In this document: positions 1 through 7,960 of the stretch, piece after piece | How positions within the stretch are numbered: the stretch's first letter is position 1 | Layout of the letters: each line of letters begins with the position of its first letter | Source of the DNA: PALSA-610 sp038213435 | GTDB lineage: Bacteria; Actinomycetota; Acidimicrobiia; IMCC26256; PALSA-610 | Direction of reading: 5' to 3' | Assembly: GCA_038213435.1 (NCBI GenBank) | Contig: JBBQTI010000005.1 | Location: forward strand, 1 to 64,000 | Length of the DNA: 64,000 nucleotides | Notes under the pieces: generated by a model | The model's database searches: none | Seen by the model: only the letters and a program-made list of their open reading frames with translations | What the model was told of the DNA's origin: nothing | Program-made: the position numbers and the translations under genes

Positions 1-106
1 ACGGGGACATCACTACCGAGGACCTTGGCGTCTCCCCGGACCGGACTCACACCGGCAGGCTGCCCTCAGCTTGTCGCTCGGTTACGTCACAACAACCTCC
101 TCATTG

Positions 107-663
107 TCATGGCGCCCGAACTACTGGACGCACTCCCAGAACGCCGGGCCAGTGACACGATTTCGGGGACCACTGATTGGTTCCCACCGGGCGGGCAACG
201 ACGTCCGCTTGCTTCAGTACGCGGACGATGACACTTTGGCTAACCCCGAAGTGCTCAGCAGCTCGAGCCATCGACCATCCAGCTTGGTAGCGGCGGACCA
301 CCTCGGATTCCTCCTCGGGAGTGAGCCTGCGTGTCGGTACCAGCACCCCCTGGCGGTCAGCTGGGCCGAGATCGTCGTCCGGTGCATGCCAAAGTCGCGA
401 GCCAGGTCCGCGATCCGCTCGCCCGATTGGTACCTCGTGACGAGGTCATCGACTTCAACGTCGTTCAACCGACGCAGATGTCGGACCGACCGGGTGGTTC
501 GAGCGGGTGGGTCCTCGCGCCCACCACCAGCGAGAATGCTACGAAGCTTGGTCGCGATGTCGAGTTTGGAGTAACGACCCATCAGCTCGACTGATCCGAC
601 ACCTTGGCTCGACTCAGAGATCACACGGGCGTTGCCATCCATGACTTCGGGCGTCGACGTCAT
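107..663 (-). pseudogene. Tandem helix-turn-helix protein split by a frameshift
   Basis: Two helix-turn-helix units resembling those at the C-terminus of actinobacterial recombinases lie in different frames. The first (core RYQSGERIADLARDFGMHRT) is read from the ATG at 663; the second (RRYQAGWSMARAAEHFGVS) is read in another frame from about 346 to the stop at 107. A run of five C on the + strand (346-350) sits exactly between them, and a one-base change there would give one continuous protein of about 185 residues. The ATG overlaps the stop of the upstream 72-residue gene (ATGA), so the two are translationally coupled. Probable DNA-binding role; no recombinase catalytic domain is present. 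Real frameshift or homopolymer error cannot be told apart here. Confidence 0.6.
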
Positions 664-878
664 GGGGCGCTTCGGTAGAGACGCTGCAACTCCTCGCGTG
701 CATGTCGTTCGGCGATGATGCCGACGAAGGTCTTCACACGCGCTCGCGCAAACAGTTCGCCAACCCGTCGCCGCACCGTCGTCTCGATGCGAGACCGGTC
801 GACAGTCGCGAATCGACGGCCGAGGTCCGCGACCGCGACCCGAACCATGGACTCCTCGTCGGAAGGTTGCAGTTCCAT
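660..878 (-). CDS. Three-helix-bundle dimerization-domain protein (DUF3562-like)
   Basis: 72-residue protein starting at ATG 878. An acidic N-terminus (SDEES) is followed by three predicted helices: VAVADLGRRF, RSRIETTVRRRVGELFARARV and FVGIIAERHAREEL. This matches the small actinobacterial three-helix-bundle dimerization family, usually found as standalone proteins of 70-90 residues. No catalytic residues are seen. It overlaps the tandem-HTH gene by ATGA, which suggests the pair acts together, perhaps as a dimerizing partner of the DNA-binding protein; that is inference. A longer upstream extension in the same frame is Arg/Pro-rich and looks non-coding, so I chose the internal ATG. Confidence 0.7.
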   Translation of the reverse strand: MELQPSDEESMVRVAVADLGRRFATVDRSRIETTVRRRVGELFARARVKTFVGIIAERHAREELQRLYRSAP

Positions 879-1003
879 CACTTTGCGCTCGGGACTCCAG
901 GGCCGTCGCCGGGTTCTACCACCCGCCCGTCGACCCGCGTCGCACGACCGGGCTTGCTTTGCCGACAATTCATCTCGCCCCGAGAGCAGCCACGCGAGTG
1001 GCT

Positions 1004-1552
1004 TCACAGGTCGGAGGTCGACTCGCCTTGGGCTCGTGGGATATCCGTACAGGTCGCGCACGTTCCGATGATGTCGAGTCGGTGGCCGTCGACGGTGAAG
1101 TGTTGTTGTTCGGCGAGGAGAGCGAGGGCCCGGTCGAGGTCGGCTTCGATGTTGGTCGGGAGGGTCACGTCGGTCATCGTGCCGCAGTTTGCGCACGCGA
1201 GGTGATGGTGGTGACCGAGAAGGTCTTCGGCCAATTCGAAGCGGGCGTACTCGCTGTTGTCGTTTGTGAGGCGGTGTACGAGACCTACCTCTTCGAGGAT
1301 GGCGAGCGTTCGATAGACGCTGCTGAGTGGCGCGGCGGTCATGGTGCGGATCTCGTCAACGGTCAACGGTTGACGCGCTCGGGCCAGGACGGCGACGACG
1401 CTGCGGCGGGTTTTCGTGTACCGGATGACCTTGTTGCCGAGTCGCTCCGCGACTGCATCGTGGATCTCGTCGACATCCGCGCCGCTTCCATGCGGCGACG
1501 ACACTTCGCCAACGCCGTCGTCGGGCACGACGATTCGCCGACGCGCGCTCAT
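1004..1552 (-). CDS. zur: Fur-family metal-responsive repressor, probably Zur
   Basis: 182-residue Fur-family regulator. The N-terminal winged helix contains PLTVDEIRTMTAAPLSSVYR and RTLAILEEVGLVHRL; the dimerization domain carries the metal-site HHHHLACANCG segment and a second CxxC (GTCATC), which form the structural zinc site in this family. The start ATG at 1552 overlaps the stop of the preceding permease gene (ATGA), making this the last gene of the metal-uptake operon. Location in a Znu-type operon with a Zur-like palindrome upstream of the first gene supports a zinc repressor in an autoregulated circuit; manganese or iron sensing is not excluded by sequence. Confidence 0.85.
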   Translation of the reverse strand: MSARRRIVVPDDGVGEVSSPHGSGADVDEIHDAVAERLGNKVIRYTKTRRSVVAVLARARQPLTVDEIRTMTAAPLSSVYRTLAILEEVGLVHRLTNDNSEYARFELAEDLLGHHHHLACANCGTMTDVTLPTNIEADLDRALALLAEQQHFTVDGHRLDIIGTCATCTDIPRAQGESTSDL

Positions 1553-2445
1553 GGGCTGGGGTCGATCGGCTGCGGCGCGAGAGGCCTTTCCCGTCCGCGT
1601 ACCGCCGCTGCGAGGATTGTCGTGAGGTAGCAGCTCGTGGCGACCGCAACGATGGCGAAGCTGGGCGGGATCTTCGGTGCGGCGTAGGCGATGGCGAGCC
1701 CCGCCCAAATGGACAGCACCGCGATAGCGGCCGAGAGCCACATCGCGGCGAACGGCCGACTGGTGAGACGTTGGGCGGCGCCCGCGGGCGCGGCGAGCAG
1801 TCCGAGGAGCAGGAGTGCACCGACGGCTCGAGTCGCTTCCGCGGCGGTGATGCCGACGAGGGCGAGAAAAGCGAAGTCGAGTGCGCGCACCGGAACTCCG
1901 CGTGCTCCGGCCACCGCCTGATCGATACTCGCGAAGACGAGCGGCCGGGCAAGAGTGATCACCGCGACCGCGACGATCACGGCGATCGCCGCACTGGTTC
2001 GGGCTTGGGCACGTGAGAGCCCGAAGATCGAACCGAAGAGCACGTTCACTCCGGTGGTTCCGCCGTTCATTCCACTGCGCGACGTCGTGTAGATAGTGAG
2101 GAAGAAGGCACCGAGCCCGAGGACCCAGGCGAACACGATGCCAATGACGGCGTCATCGGCGTTCCCTCGGGAGCCGAACGCTGCCATCACGAGCGCGACG
2201 ATAATGCAGGCGCCGTACAGCCCGACTCGTGGATCGATGCCGGCGGCGAGGGCACCGAGCGCTCCGGTGAACGCGACGTGGGAGAGCGCGTCGCCGGTGA
2301 AGACCTGTTGGCGGAGCACGACGAAGTACCCGACGAGACCGGCCGCCAGCGCAATCGCGGTTCCGGCGAGAAAGGCATATCGCAGGAACGGGTGCTGCAA
2401 CATATGGCCGATGCCGGCGAATGGGTTCGTGGCGACGAGACTCAT
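1549..2445 (-). CDS. Metal ABC transporter permease (ZnuB/MntB type)
   Basis: 298-residue integral membrane protein of the ABC-3 permease family, with about eight hydrophobic segments from HPFLRYAFLAGTAIALAAG to the last one near PPSFAIVAVATSC. Family landmarks include GYFVVLRQQVFTGDALSHVAF near the N-terminus and the EATRAVGALLLLGLL stretch, where the cytoplasmic coupling helix lies. The ATG at 2445 overlaps the stop of the upstream paralogous permease, and its own stop overlaps the zur start. With the second permease it would form a heterodimeric channel for a divalent metal, most likely zinc. Confidence 0.85.
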   Translation of the reverse strand: MSLVATNPFAGIGHMLQHPFLRYAFLAGTAIALAAGLVGYFVVLRQQVFTGDALSHVAFTGALGALAAGIDPRVGLYGACIIVALVMAAFGSRGNADDAVIGIVFAWVLGLGAFFLTIYTTSRSGMNGGTTGVNVLFGSIFGLSRAQARTSAAIAVIVAVAVITLARPLVFASIDQAVAGARGVPVRALDFAFLALVGITAAEATRAVGALLLLGLLAAPAGAAQRLTSRPFAAMWLSAAIAVLSIWAGLAIAYAAPKIPPSFAIVAVATSCYLTTILAAAVRGRERPLAPQPIDPSP

Positions 2446-3344
2446 GCCAACGCCCGGCGTCGCTCGCGGTGGACATGCGTCGTGAGGTGCCGGATCGCGA
2501 CACTGACGACGAAGACGGCCATTCCGAAGCTGGTGACGAAGAAGCCGACCGGATAGACGGAAAAGTAGGCGAAGGCCAGACCCAGCCACGTGATCAGGAT
2601 CGCCAGCGCGATGGTCAACGCGAAGCTCAGTGCGGGCGTGGCGGTCAGCTGCTGCGCGCTGGCCGCCGGCATGACGAGGAGTGCAAAGACGAGCAACGCC
2701 CCGGTTATCTGGCTGACCTCGGCCGCCGCGCAGCCCAAGAGGACAAGAAACGCGACGGACAGGAGCCGGACGGGCAGGCCGCGGGCGTGAGCGACGTCGT
2801 TGTCGATTGTCGCGAAGAACAGCGGCCGGGCGATCGCGCCGAGCACTCCCAGGACGACGATCGCGACCGCGAACAAGGTGACGACCTGGCGGTCGGAGAT
2901 CCCGAGGAACGAACCGAACAGCAAGCCGGTGAGACTGTTGAGGAAGCCTCCGTACAGGCTGACGAACAGCACCCCGCACGCCAACGCGAACGCTTGAACG
3001 GTACCGACCACGGCAGACTCCTCTGTATGGCTCCTGCCTGACGGGGGTCGAGGAACCAAGGCGATGACGAGCGCGGCGGCAACGCAGCCGACGAAGTAGC
3101 CGGCGGTCGCGCTGACACCGAGCCAAATGGCGCCCGCGGCGCCGGGGAACGACACGATGGCGAGCGTGTGGCCGGCGAACGTCTGACGGCGGACGACCAT
3201 GAACCAGCCCGCGGCGCCGGCGAGCACCGCGACGATGGTGCCGGCCCGGAATGCGTTGACCATGAAATGAAACGCGAAGAGCTGGTCGAGGTCGTCGCGG
3301 AGACTCCAGCTCAGGCCGGTTCCGAGGATGCCGGTTGCGCTCAT
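2442..3344 (-). CDS. Metal ABC transporter permease (ZnuB/MntB type), second copy
   Basis: 300-residue membrane permease, paralogous to the gene just downstream and organised the same way: GWFMVVRRQTFAGHTLAIVSF near the N-terminus and AAAEVSQITGALLVFALLV at the coupling region. It starts at ATG 3344, overlapping the stop of the ATPase gene, and ends overlapping the next permease start. Two different permease genes in tandem imply a heterodimer, as in several actinobacterial zinc/manganese transporters. The N-terminal 20 residues differ from its partner and hold an acidic stretch (RDDLDQ) before the first membrane segment. Confidence 0.85.
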   Translation of the reverse strand: MSATGILGTGLSWSLRDDLDQLFAFHFMVNAFRAGTIVAVLAGAAGWFMVVRRQTFAGHTLAIVSFPGAAGAIWLGVSATAGYFVGCVAAALVIALVPRPPSGRSHTEESAVVGTVQAFALACGVLFVSLYGGFLNSLTGLLFGSFLGISDRQVVTLFAVAIVVLGVLGAIARPLFFATIDNDVAHARGLPVRLLSVAFLVLLGCAAAEVSQITGALLVFALLVMPAASAQQLTATPALSFALTIALAILITWLGLAFAYFSVYPVGFFVTSFGMAVFVVSVAIRHLTTHVHRERRRALA

Positions 3345-4198
3345 TGGTGTGGACGGCCCGTGTGGCGATCGGAGTGATGCGCGGGCGCTTCGGGCTGGCC
3401 GACGACGACCAGGCGTCCGTCGGAGGTGTGGAGCACCTCGATCGGCGTGTCGTACAACGCGGTCAGGGTCTCGGACGTGATCACGCGCGCAACTGGGCCC
3501 GACACCGCGCCACCTCGGCCCAGGTACACGACGCGATCCAGGTACGGAAGGATCGGGTTCACGTCGTGCGCGACGATCATCACCGTGACGCCCTCCGCGC
3601 GACAGACTTCCTCGACGAGCGCGGCAACGGCCGCCTGGTTCGGAAGATCGAGGCTGTCGAGCGGCTCGTCCAACAACAGCAGCTGCGGATGCCGCACGAG
3701 CGCTTGCGCGATGAGCAGGCGCTGCTGCTCTCCACCCGAAACTTCGCCGATTGGGCGGCGCGCGTAGTCGGCGGCTCCGACGAGCTCGATGACCTCGGCG
3801 ATGCGCGCCTGCTCTCGACGTCGCGACCCGAAGAAACGTGCCGCGCCGGGGAGAGGTGTGCCCCATCGGTCGCCGTCGGCGCCGAGACGCACGACGTCGA
3901 TGCCGCGCACTCGCAGACCGGGGTCGAAGCTGCGTCGTTGCGGGAGATAGCCGATCTCGTGACCCGCGTCGCCCGGCGCACGGCCGAGCGCGGTCGCCGT
4001 ACCCGACGACAGCGGGACCAGACCGAGCGCGGCCTTCACGAGGGTGGACTTCCCGACGCCGTTGGGGCCGAGGACAGCGACGAACTCTCCGGGCGCGACG
4101 GACAACGTCACGTCAGACCAGATCGTCCGATGCCCGAGACGCACCGTCGCATCCCGAAAACACACGGCCGCACCGACGTCGACGCCGTCGATGCTCAT
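3341..4198 (-). CDS. Metal ABC transporter ATP-binding protein
   Basis: 285-residue ABC ATPase. Walker A is GPNGVGKST (residues about 44-52), the Q-loop follows at YLPQRRSF, the signature is VSGGEQQR, Walker B is LLLLDEPLD, and the switch histidine is in VMIVAHDVN. The C-terminal tail ends with His-rich residues (PAHHSDRHTGRPHQ), common in zinc and manganese ATPases. ATG 4198 overlaps the stop of the substrate-binding protein gene and fits the usual N-terminus (FRDATVRLGHRTIW); an upstream in-frame ATG exists but lies inside the previous gene. It powers the two permeases downstream. Confidence 0.9.
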   Translation of the reverse strand: MSIDGVDVGAAVCFRDATVRLGHRTIWSDVTLSVAPGEFVAVLGPNGVGKSTLVKAALGLVPLSSGTATALGRAPGDAGHEIGYLPQRRSFDPGLRVRGIDVVRLGADGDRWGTPLPGAARFFGSRRREQARIAEVIELVGAADYARRPIGEVSGGEQQRLLIAQALVRHPQLLLLDEPLDSLDLPNQAAVAALVEEVCRAEGVTVMIVAHDVNPILPYLDRVVYLGRGGAVSGPVARVITSETLTALYDTPIEVLHTSDGRLVVVGQPEAPAHHSDRHTGRPHQ

Positions 4199-5145
4199 GT
4201 ACCGGCGGCTCGGGCCAGGGCGGCCTTGATACCGACCAGTTGTGTGGTCTGCCACTCCTGGTAGGTGACGTTTGCCGGCACGAGCGTTTCCGTGATCGTT
4301 GCGTAGGGGATGTGTTGCTTTTTGACCTCGGTCAGTTGCGCTTGCACGTCGGGCGTGATGTTCTGACTGTTGTAGACGTAGATCTTGATCTCATGGCGCT
4401 TGATCTGGTCGTCGATCGTCTGCTTGTCGCCGGCCGAGACGTCACTTCCCTCGCTGATTGCCTTCAGGAACGAGGGTGGTGTGACGAGGTCGAGGCCGAG
4501 CGCGGGTGCGAGCATCGCGAAGATCGATTCCGACGCCCCGACCTTCGTTCCGGCGTACCTCGCTCTGATGGCGTCGATCGTGCTGCGGTATCTCGCCAGC
4601 ACATTCGTATCGAACTGCGTCTGTCGGGTGGCGAAGTAGGCACTGTCGGCCGGATCGAGTTTCTGGAAGTCGCGCACCAACTGGCCGATCACGGTTCGTA
4701 CATCGGTCGGGTTGTACCAGCGGTGCGGGTTCGCGCCGTCGGCGACGCCGAGCACGGCGCCGACGCTCAGCACTGTGGCGTTCCCCGCGTCGGCCGCGAG
4801 GAACTTCTTGACCCATGGGTCATACCCGATGCCGTTTTCGAGCACGAGTTGCGCAGAAGCGAGCGTTCGGGCGTCGGCCGCGGTCGGTTCGTAGTCATGT
4901 GGGTCGGTATCGGGATTCGTGATGATGCTCACCACATGCGCGTGCGTCCCACCAATCTGGCTCGCGATGCTCCCCCAGAAGTTCTCCGCCGCAGCCACCT
5001 GGAGCACACCGCCAGAGCTCGGGACTGCACCGGTCGAGCCCGGACCGGACGAACCACATGCGGCGAGGACCGCCGAGCTCAGCACCATCAACTTCGCTGC
5101 CGCGCGCGCGGCTCGAGACGCCGGAGCTTCTCGCGACTCTCTCAT
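4195..5145 (-). CDS. Periplasmic metal-binding lipoprotein of ABC transporter (ZnuA/MntA type)
   Basis: 316-residue cluster A-I substrate-binding protein. It begins with a basic stretch and lipobox (VLSSAVLAAC, Cys about residue 30), so it should be lipid-anchored outside the membrane. Metal-ligand signatures are DPHDYEP (His near residue 84) and NPHRWY (His near 139), with a late YVYNSQN segment carrying residues equivalent to the last ligand region. First gene of a five-gene operon in which every junction is a 4-bp ATGA overlap. No His-rich loop typical of strict zinc binders is seen, so zinc is favoured mainly by the neighbouring Zur-type regulator. Confidence 0.88.
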   Translation of the reverse strand: MRESREAPASRAARAAAKLMVLSSAVLAACGSSGPGSTGAVPSSGGVLQVAAAENFWGSIASQIGGTHAHVVSIITNPDTDPHDYEPTAADARTLASAQLVLENGIGYDPWVKKFLAADAGNATVLSVGAVLGVADGANPHRWYNPTDVRTVIGQLVRDFQKLDPADSAYFATRQTQFDTNVLARYRSTIDAIRARYAGTKVGASESIFAMLAPALGLDLVTPPSFLKAISEGSDVSAGDKQTIDDQIKRHEIKIYVYNSQNITPDVQAQLTEVKKQHIPYATITETLVPANVTYQEWQTTQLVGIKAALARAAGT

Positions 5146-5199
5146 CGGCGGAGATTTCCCTCGTGTACCGCGGCCTCGAACGACGGCCCGACCCTAGAT

Positions 5200-5212
5200 G
5201 AGAATGGTTCTC
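5200..5212. promoter_or_regulatory. Zur/Fur-type operator palindrome
   Basis: GAGAATGGTTCTC is a perfect 5-3-5 inverted repeat lying 55-67 bp upstream of the binding-protein start, in the only long gap ahead of the metal operon. Its layout resembles the GAAAATGATTTTC core of actinobacterial Zur boxes. It probably binds the operon's own Fur-family regulator; the cold-shock gene on the other strand starts about 100 bp away and could also be affected. Confidence 0.6.
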
Positions 5213-5310
5213 GTTTCAAGTAGGACACGGGCCGCCCGCTGCAGGTGGCTACAGTCAGAGTTGCGAGCAGACCGAACCAGTTGGTCGGCCGCGCTGAGAA
5301 TCGAGTATTC

Positions 5311-5511
5311 GTGGCACAAGGCACCGTGAAGTTCTTCAACGCAGACAAAGGCTTCGGCTTCATCTCGCGTGAACAAGGCGATGACGTGTTCGTTCATTTT
5401 TCTGCGATCCAAGGCGACGGCTACAAGAGCCTGGACGAGGGTCAGCGCGTCGAGTTCGAGGTCGGACGCGGCAAGAAGGGCGACGAGGCGCAGAACGTTC
5501 GGGTGATCTGA
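5311..5511 (+). CDS. Cold-shock protein (CspA family)
   Basis: 66-residue single cold-shock domain. RNP1 is KGFGFI (residues about 15-20) and RNP2 is VFVHF (about 28-32), both intact with the aromatic residues that stack on RNA. It begins at GTG 5311 (V-A-Q-G-T-V-K-F-F), which matches the family N-terminus; a longer in-frame extension from 5245 adds 22 atypical residues. Binds single-stranded RNA/DNA as a chaperone in the cytoplasm. It stands alone, divergent from the metal operon, with a leader of unknown length. Confidence 0.92.
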   Translation: MAQGTVKFFNADKGFGFISREQGDDVFVHFSAIQGDGYKSLDEGQRVEFEVGRGKKGDEAQNVRVI

Positions 5512-5650
5512 GATCGCCTGAGTGCGTCGCACTGATGTGTGCCGGCGATGCCACGGTGTCCAGCGGGAGGTCGGCTGACGGTCGTGCACGAGGTCGCTCG
5601 GTTCATCACATGAATGTCGTCGCAGAACCCGAATATCGGCGGAAGACGGG

Positions 5651-5944
5651 ATGACCGTGGTACCGGATCGTCTTGTCTTGCTCGGCGGGCTTGATATCGA
5701 GGCGCGGCGCGAGTTCATCGCGGCTGCAAGCGGGGTGATCGACAAGGCCGCGGGCAGCACGGTCGGCCCCGTTGGTCTGGACTGCTCGCGGGTCGACTCG
5801 CTCGACGACGGGACGCTGGGGATGCTTGTCCTGATCGCACGTCAGGCGCAACGAAAAGGGGCGCGGGTCACCCTCGAGCGCGCATCGAAGCGTCTTCGCG
5901 GCGAGTTGGACGAGGCCGGCGTCAGTCACTTCTTCGACTGGTAG
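5651..5944 (+). CDS. STAS-domain protein (anti-sigma factor antagonist-like)
   Basis: 97-residue protein with the STAS fold pattern: a starting strand (DRLVLLGGLD), a central strand ending in VGLDCSRVDSLDDGTLGMLV and a C-terminal helix (KRLRGELDEAGVSHFF). In RsbV-type antagonists the phosphorylated Ser/Thr sits in a D-S-S/T-G motif at the helix start; here the equivalent is DSLDDGT, so a conventional phosphoserine switch is uncertain. No anti-sigma kinase lies next to it, although an RsbV/RsbW/sigma operon is present 48 kb away in this window. Likely a signalling or scaffolding protein. Confidence 0.75.
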   Translation: MTVVPDRLVLLGGLDIEARREFIAAASGVIDKAAGSTVGPVGLDCSRVDSLDDGTLGMLVLIARQAQRKGARVTLERASKRLRGELDEAGVSHFFDW

Positions 5945-6089
5945 CGGTGAGCGAACCCACTTCGACAGCTCATGCCATTCGATTGCCGTCGTGCTCCGCG
6001 CCGCGCGCCAACTGCGACGCTCAGAGCGTGAAAGAACGCTTGATGGGTACCCTGTTTTCGGCGTGGCCATAGCGCCGGGAGGGGACGTC

Positions 6090-6974
6090 GTGGACACGGT
6101 CGCAGTGGTGGCGCATTCCGGCAAGACGCTCGAGGGTGGCCTCGGTGCGTTGCGTGACGAATTGGCGTCGGCAGGTGTCACGGACCCGTTGTGGTTCGAG
6201 GTACCGAAGTCGAAGATGGCGCCGAAACGTGTACGCAAGGCGCTCGACGCCGGGGCTGAGCTCATCTTCGTCTGGGGCGGCGACGGCATGGTGCAGCGCT
6301 GCATCGACACGGTGGCCGGCTCGGATGCCACGCTCGCCATCGTCCCGGCAGGGACCGCGAACCTCTTTGCGTCGAACATGGGGATACCGAAGGACATCAA
6401 GGGCGCGGTCGCGCTCGGCCTGAACGGTCCTCGCCGCAAGCTCGACGTCGGCCGCATCAACGGCGAGCACTTCGCGGTAATGGCGGGCGCGGGACTCGAC
6501 GCGCTGATGATCCGGGACGCCGACGGTGCGCTGAAGAACCGGCTTGGTCGCGTGGCGTACGTCTTCACCGGTGCGAAGAACATCCGGGCCGCGCGCGTCG
6601 ACACGCGCGTGCGCATCGACGGCGACAAATGGTTCAGCGGTAAAGCGAGCTGCGTGCTCGTGGCGAACGTGGGCAAGGTGATGGGTGACATCGCCGCGTT
6701 TCCCGACGCGCAGCCCGACGACGGACTGCTCGAGATCGGAGTTGTGACGGCCAAGGGTCTGTGGCAGTGGTCTCGGACACTGGCGAGCACTGCCAGCGGG
6801 AAGGCCGAGTCCTCGCCGTTCGTGGAGACGGCACGGGGGCGCAAGTTCGACGTGCGTTTCGCGGACCCGATTCCGTATGAGCTCGACGGCGGTGATCGCA
6901 AGAAGACTCGGCGGTTGCGGGTGAAGGTCCGGGCCGGGGCAGTGACCGTCTGCGTCCCGGCGGAGACGACTTGA
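6090..6974 (+). CDS. Diacylglycerol/lipid kinase family protein
   Basis: 294-residue member of the DagK/YegS/BmrU lipid-kinase family. It has the nucleotide-binding signature VWGGDGMVQR (residues about 60-69) and the following PAGTANLFASN loop, then the substrate-domain glycines in MAGAGLDALM. The start is taken as GTG 6090, preceded by GGGAGGGG at optimal spacing and giving the usual VVAHSGKT N-terminus (normally N-P-x-S-G). It phosphorylates diacylglycerol or another lipid at the inner membrane face. Its TGA overlaps the TTG start of the YihY-family gene (TTGA), the first of a run of envelope-lipid genes. Confidence 0.88.
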   Translation: MDTVAVVAHSGKTLEGGLGALRDELASAGVTDPLWFEVPKSKMAPKRVRKALDAGAELIFVWGGDGMVQRCIDTVAGSDATLAIVPAGTANLFASNMGIPKDIKGAVALGLNGPRRKLDVGRINGEHFAVMAGAGLDALMIRDADGALKNRLGRVAYVFTGAKNIRAARVDTRVRIDGDKWFSGKASCVLVANVGKVMGDIAAFPDAQPDDGLLEIGVVTAKGLWQWSRTLASTASGKAESSPFVETARGRKFDVRFADPIPYELDGGDRKKTRRLRVKVRAGAVTVCVPAETT

Positions 6975-7960
6975 GCACGGCGACGCCGGTTCCCGAAACG
7001 TGGGAGCTCGACGGTGATGACGCCTGGCGCGTTCTTCGTTCGTCCGGCCGCCGCCGGATCCTCCGGGATGCGTTCGTGCGGCTGCGGGTGGCCGACGGAT
7101 TCAGCCATGCCCGATCCCTGGCCTACGCGACCGCGCTCGTCTTCGTGCAGGCGATCATCGCCGTCGTCGGCCTGGCGAGCGCGTTCGGCAGCGGCGGCGT
7201 CAGCCGCGTCGTCGTGCGCACGCTGAAAGCCGCCGTACCCGGTCCGGGTGGACAGCTGCTGACGGACGCGGTCGCGCAGGCACATCGTGCAGGAGCGTCA
7301 CACCGCTATACCGGCCTGATCGTGGGGCTCGTCGGCACGTTGGTAACCGGCAGCACGCTCCTGGGGCAGCTCGAGCGCGGCCTCAATCGCATCTACGGCG
7401 TCGAGCAGGATCGCCCCAGTTTGCAGAAGTACGGGCTCGCGCTGGCGTTGGCCATGACGTCGGGCGCTCTGGTCGTCGCGGCATTCGCCCTGCTCGCCTT
7501 GGGGCAGGACATCGGAAATTCGATTCACAACGCCACGGTGAACCGGACGTGGGGCATCCTGCGATGGCCGGCGGCAGTCGTGCTGGCAACGCTCGCGATG
7601 ACGCTGCTCTTCAAATGGTCGCCCCGCCGCCGTCAGCCGGCACTTTCGTGGCTGGCGTTCGGATCGATCGTGGCCGCATTCCTCTGGTTGGTCGTGACCG
7701 CGGCCCTCGGCGCGTTCTTTTCGTTGAGCCAGTCGTTCGGACAAACGTACGGACCGCTGGCCGGGATGGTCGTGCTGTTGTTGTGGTCGCTGCTCTCGGC
7801 GATCGCCGTGTTGTACGGAGGTGCGGTCGCGGCGCAACTCGAGGCCGTACGCGCGGGCGTGCGGGAGCCACAAGACCAGGAGAAGGTCGAGCACTCCGAG
7901 CCGGAAAGCGGACCACCGACGAACCGTCGAGATGCCGAGGTCGGGAGGGTTCCGTCGTGA
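6971..7960 (+). CDS. YihY/BrkB-family inner membrane protein
   Basis: 329-residue integral membrane protein of the YihY/virulence-factor BrkB family. Six hydrophobic segments are visible, from SLAYATALVFVQAIIAVVGL (residues about 50-70) to GMVVLLLWSLLSAIAVLYGG (about 268-288), with the family-typical GQLERGLNRIYGV between them and a hydrophilic C-terminal tail of about 40 residues. Starts at TTG overlapping the lipid-kinase stop and ends overlapping the GTG of the next gene. The family is proposed to act as a transporter or in envelope homeostasis; its precise substrate is unknown. A second member lies at 12.6 kb. Confidence 0.85.
   Translation: MSTATPVPETWELDGDDAWRVLRSSGRRRILRDAFVRLRVADGFSHARSLAYATALVFVQAIIAVVGLASAFGSGGVSRVVVRTLKAAVPGPGGQLLTDAVAQAHRAGASHRYTGLIVGLVGTLVTGSTLLGQLERGLNRIYGVEQDRPSLQKYGLALALAMTSGALVVAAFALLALGQDIGNSIHNATVNRTWGILRWPAAVVLATLAMTLLFKWSPRRRQPALSWLAFGSIVAAFLWLVVTAALGAFFSLSQSFGQTYGPLAGMVVLLLWSLLSAIAVLYGGAVAAQLEAVRAGVREPQDQEKVEHSEPESGPPTNRRDAEVGRVPS

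Noticed and set aside
5606..7285. Long minus-strand open frame (559 codons) opposite the STAS, lipid-kinase and YihY genes
   Set aside because: Composition is Ser/Pro/Arg-rich with no domains; it mirrors well-conserved plus-strand genes, as expected for GC-rich DNA.
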